Below, piece by piece: positions 58,756-64,000 of a stretch of 64,000 bases of DNA (the stretch's first letter is position 1; every line of letters begins with the position of its first letter). The notes under the pieces were generated by a model that was not told the origin of the DNA, ran no database searches, and was given only the letters and a program-made list of their open reading frames with translations. Both the position numbers and the translations under genes were made by a program. Location: the NCBI GenBank assembly GCA_029834535.1, contig JAQMWT010000529.1, positions 62,001 to 126,000 on the forward strand. Reading direction: 5' to 3'. The stretch is from Chrysophaeum taylorii (taxonomy: Eukaryota; Sar; Pelagophyceae; Pelagomonadales; Pelagomonadaceae).

Positions 58756-61454
58756 GTTACTTTGTTACCTACCTGCCTGCAATCATCAATGCCTCGACTG
58801 CGTTTATTTATTTATTTAAATATGCGCCCAAGCTTGCTTGTTTGTTTACTACGACGCTGGGTCCAGTCCAGAAGTGGTGGTGGGGGCTCTCCTTGGGTTC
58901 TTTACGTATATTCTCCTCTACGGCGTCTGAGAGATCCCCACTGGTCAGCGAAGACTGGACGGACGGACGGACGGACAAACACACAATACGCGCGTGCGTC
59001 CATGGAGCCCGGCGATGCAATGGGCAGTAGTTGTTCAAAGCCAGCTGTTACGCTCGTTGGAGCCACCAAGTGGCGTATGCTGCGCCCGGGCCGCACGTGC
59101 GCCTTCGGATTCGCACTGAATAATAAATGACCACCGTCTGTTTACAATAATTGCCAACTTGTGTTTGTTTGTTTGTTTGTTTGTTTGTTCCTAGGCTCCC
59201 AGGAAGGACGGACTGACTCGAGTGGTAGACTTGAAGATGCGCTACTCGCTCGGCCATCGTCGATCGTGGAACCGTCCGTCCGTCGTCGAGCGGTGAATCA
59301 AAAAAATCCAAAAATCCACAAGGAATAATTAATAATTCCTAGGAGATTCCGCTCACGTACGAAGAGTTATGTATTCCGTAAAACTTGTGAGTGTTGACTC
59401 GAAGAAAAGAAGTTCTAAAGGGTGCTCGAGGTCAACCTCGGCGTAAATCAAGACTACTCGCGGGGTATCCATTCCAGCGGCACTATCGGTCGGCAACAGC
59501 TCAGAGCTCTGGTGTTTGTGATGTTTGGGAGCATTTTGATGCGCTTCACTACCAGTGAAATTCTATCGAACGCTCTCGGAACCATCGTGGCTGGTGCCAC
59601 GTTTTCGGCGCCCTCGCACAGGTTGAACGACGCTGTTTACCGCACAGCGAGAAAGTAAAGTCCCCCTCCTCTAACGATTGTATCATTGTAACCGCATCGG
59701 TCGACCGTCTCTAGTCCCAAGTTAGTCCGAGCGCTGCAGGAGCGAAACGATGGACCTACGCGCAGATTTATCCAGCGGTGGGTAAGAAGAATCGTGAGGA
59801 TAAGACAGGCAGGGCTTCGACGTCAGCGCCTCGTCTTTCAGAGTTTGAACCAGGCAGGCCGTCGGCGACTACCTCTATGGCACGCGCGCTAAGCACGCTT
59901 GCTTCCGTGATTGACGTCGACTTCGCGTGCCGGTAGTTATGAATCAGGCGGAGTCTGATGGGCCCTCGTACGTCGGCCCCAGAATCCCACCTACTCGCAC
60001 TTGGCACCCACCCTGCGACGACGATCGCCGTAATCGTGAACCACGCTCTGCGGGGGGTCTGCGGAAGAAGAGGCGGCCGTCGCGGAGGTGCATCGATTTA
60101 TCGCCGGACTGTCTCGCTCCATTTCTTCTTCTTCGCGCGTGGCAGCACCTTCAGGGACTTATCATACCCCGCGGAGAACATTTCACCTACTGCCGCGCTT
60201 CCGGTTGAGGAGGTTCGACCACAAGATGAAGATATTGTTGAAGTTCAGCTGCCGCACCGCCTTTGGGAGCGATCGCCCCTCCTCGTCCTCACCCAGTTCC
60301 TCCTCCTCCGACGATCGTGTCGAGAGTATCCTTCGTGCGTATGGTCTTCAATGGACATGACGATGCGCCACGGCACCGCGCGCGGTGCACGGCAAGTTTG
60401 TCCACACTAGGTGAGGGGCCGGCAGCGCTCAGCAAGTCACTGATGGATGTGGTAGATTACCGTAAATGCATAATCAGGAGTCCATTGATCACTGTTCGGC
60501 GTCTTTATGTACTCAATATTTCTGCCAAATCGCGAAAGCGATTCTATTTTTTTGGTCCGCGTGCTGCGAGCCGGCGTTGACGATAAAGACTCTGAAAAAA
60601 ATGCACAAATGCGCTTTGTGTGAGTGATGCTGCTTCGCCGCATATCCTCGAAAGAGTGATGCCGACGCCTCAGGACCTCCGGACCAGCGACGGCGTCTCC
60701 TCCGAAAAGAGCGGCGCGATCGCGAGAGAGACGTCCTCGCGCTCGGCACCAGCGGCGAAAGTAATGCCGTAGATGAATTCGAGCATGACAACCAGGCTGC
60801 GGCGTTCGTCACGACGTGCAAGGACGAGGAATGCAACGCCGCAAGTCCTGGGCAGGTTTCGCGATCAAAGCCAAAGACGACAATGCGCTCACCACCACCA
60901 TCACCACCGGCGAAAATGATGCGGTATTTGATGAATGCGAGGATGACAGAAAACCCGGTCGAGGATGACGACCACGCTGCGACGCGACGGGACCAGAAAA
61001 CAAGCGTCGACGGCGTCACCTTTTTCGTTGCGACGAGGACATCAGCGAGACGAGATGCTCGCACGCGTCGGCGTTGTGACGCGAAGGGTGGCGATGCTCG
61101 TGCAAGATCGCGATCGCCGAAGAAATTGATTGGCGACGACGCGCGCGTCGGAGCGCGCCGGCCGACGTAAGCATCTCGATCGCCTCGAAGACGCGCGGCG
61201 GTGGTCGGCCTCGGCGTAGGCGGGGGATCGCAGGCAGCCGCCGACGAGGCTTGCCAAAGGGCGTCGAGGACAAATAACTAACTAACTAACTAACGCGCTC
61301 TTCTCACATTGAATCACAAATTCAAACAAGCGTAAAAATTGGCGTCGCACAAGGAAAGTCAACGGGCAGCAGCAGTAGTAGGAAACCCTAATCGTTGAGT
61401 CCTGGTGGTTGCCGTGACATCATCACATCATCATCGTCCGCAGCAGAAGACGCA
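58756..61454. other. Long gene-poor stretch
   Basis: No gene supported. A (TTTG)n run lies at about 59160-59188, a GGAC run near 58958-58972 and an ACTA run near 61276-61293. Minus-strand fragments at 60500-61260 (for example ILAFIKYRIIFAGGDGGGERIV) may be relics of an old gene. Confidence 0.4.
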
Positions 61455-62060
61455 ATGGAGGACCAACCTGAAGTGATTCGGAAGCGGGCGACGCTGACGC
61501 GGTGCTACGAGCGTCGCAAGTTTGCTGCCGAGACGTTTCTGGAGCACCAGCGGACGAACCACAAGACGTTGTACGATTTTGAGGTGCGCGAGGCCGCAGC
61601 GCTGTACGAGAAGGGTGCAGAGCAGATAAAGACACAGCTGAAGAGCGCGTTGCTGCGGAAGCGCAAGCACTGCGTCCTAGCCCGCGAGCGGGTGGCGGCG
61701 GCAATCGAAAAAGGGGGGACGGGGGGGTCGGAGGTCGAGGTTAGGAATGACTTGCGCGAGATCGTCAAGTCGCTGCGCGAGGCGGCGGCCGAGTTCAAGA
61801 AGAACGAGAAGAGCATCGACGCCAAGCTCGTGTGGGCGGACGGGGTGCGCCTCGAGTGCGACGACGCCTCCTTTGGAGTCGGGGACTCGGTTTCGGTCTT
61901 TTCTCGGCCGTTGAACTCGGAGTTTATCGCGACGATCCAGGCGATGAACTCCGCCGAAATAAGACTCCTCCCGTCGCACTCGGAGCCCGACGACCCCACC
62001 CTCGTCACGGTTAAACTGTCCCAACTCCGCACGGGCCGCCTCATTCTCATGCATGTTTGA
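61455..62060 (+). CDS. Sds3/BRMS1-like chromatin protein
   Basis: The 201-residue protein begins with a charged helical segment (TLTRCYERRKFAAETFLEHQ) and a coiled coil (FEVREAAALYEKGAEQIKTQLKSALLRKRKH) like the Sds3 domain that binds Sin3 and dimerises in Sin3-HDAC complexes. The C-terminal third (VGDSVSVFSRPLNSEFIATIQAMNSAEIRLL) is a small beta-barrel, as in the C-terminal cap of Sds3/SUDS3. Family assignment is by arrangement and should be treated as tentative. The start is the second in-frame option; the frame continues upstream to 61395 without an obvious motif. Confidence 0.5.
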   Translation: MEDQPEVIRKRATLTRCYERRKFAAETFLEHQRTNHKTLYDFEVREAAALYEKGAEQIKTQLKSALLRKRKHCVLARERVAAAIEKGGTGGSEVEVRNDLREIVKSLREAAAEFKKNEKSIDAKLVWADGVRLECDDASFGVGDSVSVFSRPLNSEFIATIQAMNSAEIRLLPSHSEPDDPTLVTVKLSQLRTGRLILMHV

Positions 62061-62061
62061 C

Positions 62062-62088
62062 TTTTTGGTGGGTGGGTGGGTGGGTGGC
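62062..62088 (+). repeat. GGGT tandem run
   Basis: Five to six GGGT units immediately after the Sds3-like gene, in its 3' region. Confidence 0.85.
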
Positions 62089-62287
62089 TCTTATTTATTC
62101 TTATAATAATAATGATGTCTAGCTTGGATGCGCTATTCCGCTCTTTGTGAACTACTCAACTCGGACGAGACGACGACCTTTTTTGCAAGCAAGAGAATAA
62201 ATACTACGCTTGTATATGTGTGATGCGCTCGAGATACAGTTAGTGGTGAAGATATCCTTCCTTGGTTCCGTTGGAGGAGTAACGCAG

Positions 62288-63235
62288 ATGATGATGTGGT
62301 GGTCAGCCGCTTCGAACCATGGTCTGAGCGTCGACGAGGTGGCAAAGGAGATTGCCGGGAAGAAGTTGCCGAAGGACTACGAGGTCCTGTGCTCGATCTT
62401 GGGCATTCGACCACACCCCGGCCTCGTCGCAACGGAGGACTGTTTGGCCGTGCGGAACCACGTCCTCGACCTTGGGACGATGAAGACGCTGTCGGTCGGG
62501 CTCCCCGCTTCCCAAATCACGCGATTGATCTTCCACAACGCGGCGGTTCCCGTCGACCAGTTGCGAGCGGCCCTGACAAAGCGACCCCTCGACGTTTTAC
62601 AGTTGGACTACAACGGTCCGACCGGAATTCCCGAGCTGCTCTCCGACCTCAACGCCAAGAGCGTCTCGCTGCGCGGAAACAATTTGGGGGCAGATCTCGC
62701 ACCAGCCATCGAGGAGAATTGGTATTGCGAGGCTCTCAATTTGTTCGACAACAAGCTCGACGACGCTGCGGGCGTTGCGATCTTCGGCGCGATACGTCGC
62801 AACGTCCAGCTCAAGCACGTCTCGCTCGCTCACAACCACCTCGGGGAAGCGACGGCGATGGCGGCCTTGGAGACGCTGGGTGGCGGGGTCTGCGACGACG
62901 TCGGCGCCTACGAGGCGGCCGTGGCGCGCCTGGATGCCCTCAACAAGCAGAGGCAGAAGAAAAAAGCAAAGCCGCTGCCCCAGCTGGCGCCCTTGGTGGA
63001 CCCGCCACAACCCACTGCGGAGAAGCAGAAGAAGACGTGGGCTTTGGCAAACGAGCGGCTCATGACGGTGAACCTGTCGAGCAACAAAATCCTCGACTTC
63101 CAGCCGCTCCTCGGCTCCCTCGTATCTCGTTCCTTTTCCCCAAACCTCCAAGCTTTTTTCCTCCACCGGAACCCCTTTGGCCCAACGGATCCACTTCGTC
63201 CCCACTTTCCACCCAACGTACTATTATTATTATGA
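62288..63235 (+). CDS. Leucine-rich-repeat protein
   Basis: From the ATG at 62288 the protein has 315 residues. The middle shows RNase-inhibitor-type repeats (VLQLDYNGPTGIPELL, SVSLRGNNLGADLAPAI, ALNLFDNKLDDAAGVAI, HVSLAHNHLGEATAM). A Lys-rich and Pro-rich linker (KKKAKPLPQLAPLVDPP) precedes a last repeat TVNLSSNKILDF, a layout reminiscent of LRRC71-like ciliary proteins. The stop codon overlaps the next gene's start as ATGA. The last codons come from a TTA run, so the natural C-terminus may lie elsewhere if the transcript is spliced. An ATG at 62210 would add 26 residues. Confidence 0.65.
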   Translation: MMMWWSAASNHGLSVDEVAKEIAGKKLPKDYEVLCSILGIRPHPGLVATEDCLAVRNHVLDLGTMKTLSVGLPASQITRLIFHNAAVPVDQLRAALTKRPLDVLQLDYNGPTGIPELLSDLNAKSVSLRGNNLGADLAPAIEENWYCEALNLFDNKLDDAAGVAIFGAIRRNVQLKHVSLAHNHLGEATAMAALETLGGGVCDDVGAYEAAVARLDALNKQRQKKKAKPLPQLAPLVDPPQPTAEKQKKTWALANERLMTVNLSSNKILDFQPLLGSLVSRSFSPNLQAFFLHRNPFGPTDPLRPHFPPNVLLLL

Positions 63236-63942
63236 AGCGGAAGAAGCACGGGAACTACGATCGGTACTACGGGTATCGCGGTGGTGGCGAGGACAAACGG
63301 CTGGCGTTGTTGGATAAGTCGTGGTTCGAGAACAAAAAGGTGAAGGACATCGGGTGCAACACCGGGAAACTTACGGCGGAACTCGCCCGTCGGTTCGCGC
63401 CGCGGTATTGCGTGGGTGTCGACATCGACAAGCAACTCGTGACGAGGGCGCGGGGCCTCGCCGAAAAGGCGGCGCGGGAGCACGCGGATGCTGTTGTTGC
63501 CGCGGCGAAGAGGGCTCGGAATGCGATAGAAGGCGTTTTGGGGTTGCCGGCGCTGCCGTATCCCCACAACCTTTGGTTCCAAGTCGAGGACGTTCGCAAT
63601 CTCCGCGACCATTCGTTCGACGTCATTTGTGCCTTTTCGGTGACCAAGTGGGTACACATCGCGCACGGCGACGATGGATTGGTCAGCGCCTTTCGCGCGG
63701 TCTTTGAGGCCCTCAAACCGGGCGGTCGCTTCGTCTTCGAGCCCCAGATGTGGTCGAGCTACCAAAAAGCCCGATCAAAGGAAAAGTCTATAAACCTCGC
63801 TTCCCTCCGCATCCGGCCCCCGGACTTTCCGGCCCTCCTCGTCGACACGATCGGCTTCAAGCGCGTTGACCACCTCGGTACCCCCGACGACCCCGAAATC
63901 CCCCCCGGCTTCCGCCGCCCTATCTACTCTGCCCTAAAATAA
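63232..63942 (+). CDS. RNA 5'-methylphosphate capping methyltransferase, MEPCE/BCDIN3-like
   Basis: The 236-residue protein opens with KHGNYDRYYGYR, the hallmark N-terminal motif of the Bin3/MEPCE family. The SAM-binding motif I is DIGCNTGKLT near residue 38-47, followed by GVDIDKQLV. FDVICAFSVTKWVHI matches the family's substrate-side motif, and the late LKPGGRFVFEPQMW is typical. Known members methylate the gamma-phosphate of 7SK or U6 RNA and protect it. It is a minimal single-domain form. It overlaps the preceding gene by four bases on the same strand. Confidence 0.9.
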   Translation: MKRKKHGNYDRYYGYRGGGEDKRLALLDKSWFENKKVKDIGCNTGKLTAELARRFAPRYCVGVDIDKQLVTRARGLAEKAAREHADAVVAAAKRARNAIEGVLGLPALPYPHNLWFQVEDVRNLRDHSFDVICAFSVTKWVHIAHGDDGLVSAFRAVFEALKPGGRFVFEPQMWSSYQKARSKEKSINLASLRIRPPDFPALLVDTIGFKRVDHLGTPDDPEIPPGFRRPIYSALK

Positions 63943-64000
63943 ATAAACAAAGAAATAAATAAACAATGTTGTTGTTGTTGTTGTTTTTGATTCAAACAAT
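63943..64000. other. 3' flank of the MEPCE-like gene
   Basis: AATAAATAAACAAAG words directly after the stop could act as polyadenylation signals. A TTG run follows at about 63967-63984. The window ends here. Confidence 0.45.

Overview
The window is nuclear DNA from a GC-rich, intron-poor unicellular eukaryote. Long uninterrupted reading frames encode typical eukaryotic proteins: Sec24, primase large subunit, NOM1/Sgd1, a Rab GTPase, a NEDD8 protease, an MEPCE-type RNA capping methyltransferase and a CDK5RAP1-type tRNA methylthiotransferase. A receptor joining a periplasmic-binding-protein-like ectodomain, cysteine-rich repeats and a multi-pass membrane part fits a stramenopile alga, perhaps a pelagophyte. 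That assignment is inference; there is no rRNA or organelle marker here.

The layout alternates compact gene blocks with gene-poor, repeat-rich stretches. From 1 to 9.6 kb there is decayed intergenic DNA, one Helitron-derived element and a 4.7 kb DNA transposon whose transposase carries SH3/Tudor-like modules at both ends. From 9.7 to 18.1 kb lies a compact block: receptor, SENP8-like protease, Sec24 and an F-box-like protein. From 18.5 to 26.7 kb there is a second Helitron-derived copy, a PH-like gene and a decayed hAT-like transposase. From 26.7 to 29.7 kb are a secreted lipase, a possibly myristoylated unknown protein and a 2-oxoglutarate oxygenase. From 29.7 to 35 kb only broken coding remnants are visible.

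From 35.0 to 42.9 kb lies the most striking locus, a giant NLR-like gene. Its predicted order is an MLKL/HeLo-like helical bundle, ankyrins, a protein kinase, TPR-like helices, a NACHT NTPase, and 24 nearly identical 34-residue ankyrin units plus a partial one. Two large same-frame open frames are separated by one TGA, and that TGA overlaps a consensus GTGAGT splice donor. The second frame has no ATG before its kinase domain, so a single spliced gene is the simplest reading. It suggests a one-chain intracellular sensor and cell-death executor with a rapidly homogenised recognition surface.

From 42.9 to 46.5 kb, directly after that gene, three more copies of the Helitron-derived family lie head-to-head and head-to-tail. 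From 47 to 55 kb is a housekeeping block: NAXE, CDK5RAP1-like, PRIM2, NOM1, a membrane protein and Rab. From 57 to 64 kb are an amino-acid transporter, an Sds3-like protein, a leucine-rich-repeat protein and an MEPCE-like methyltransferase; the last two overlap by ATGA.
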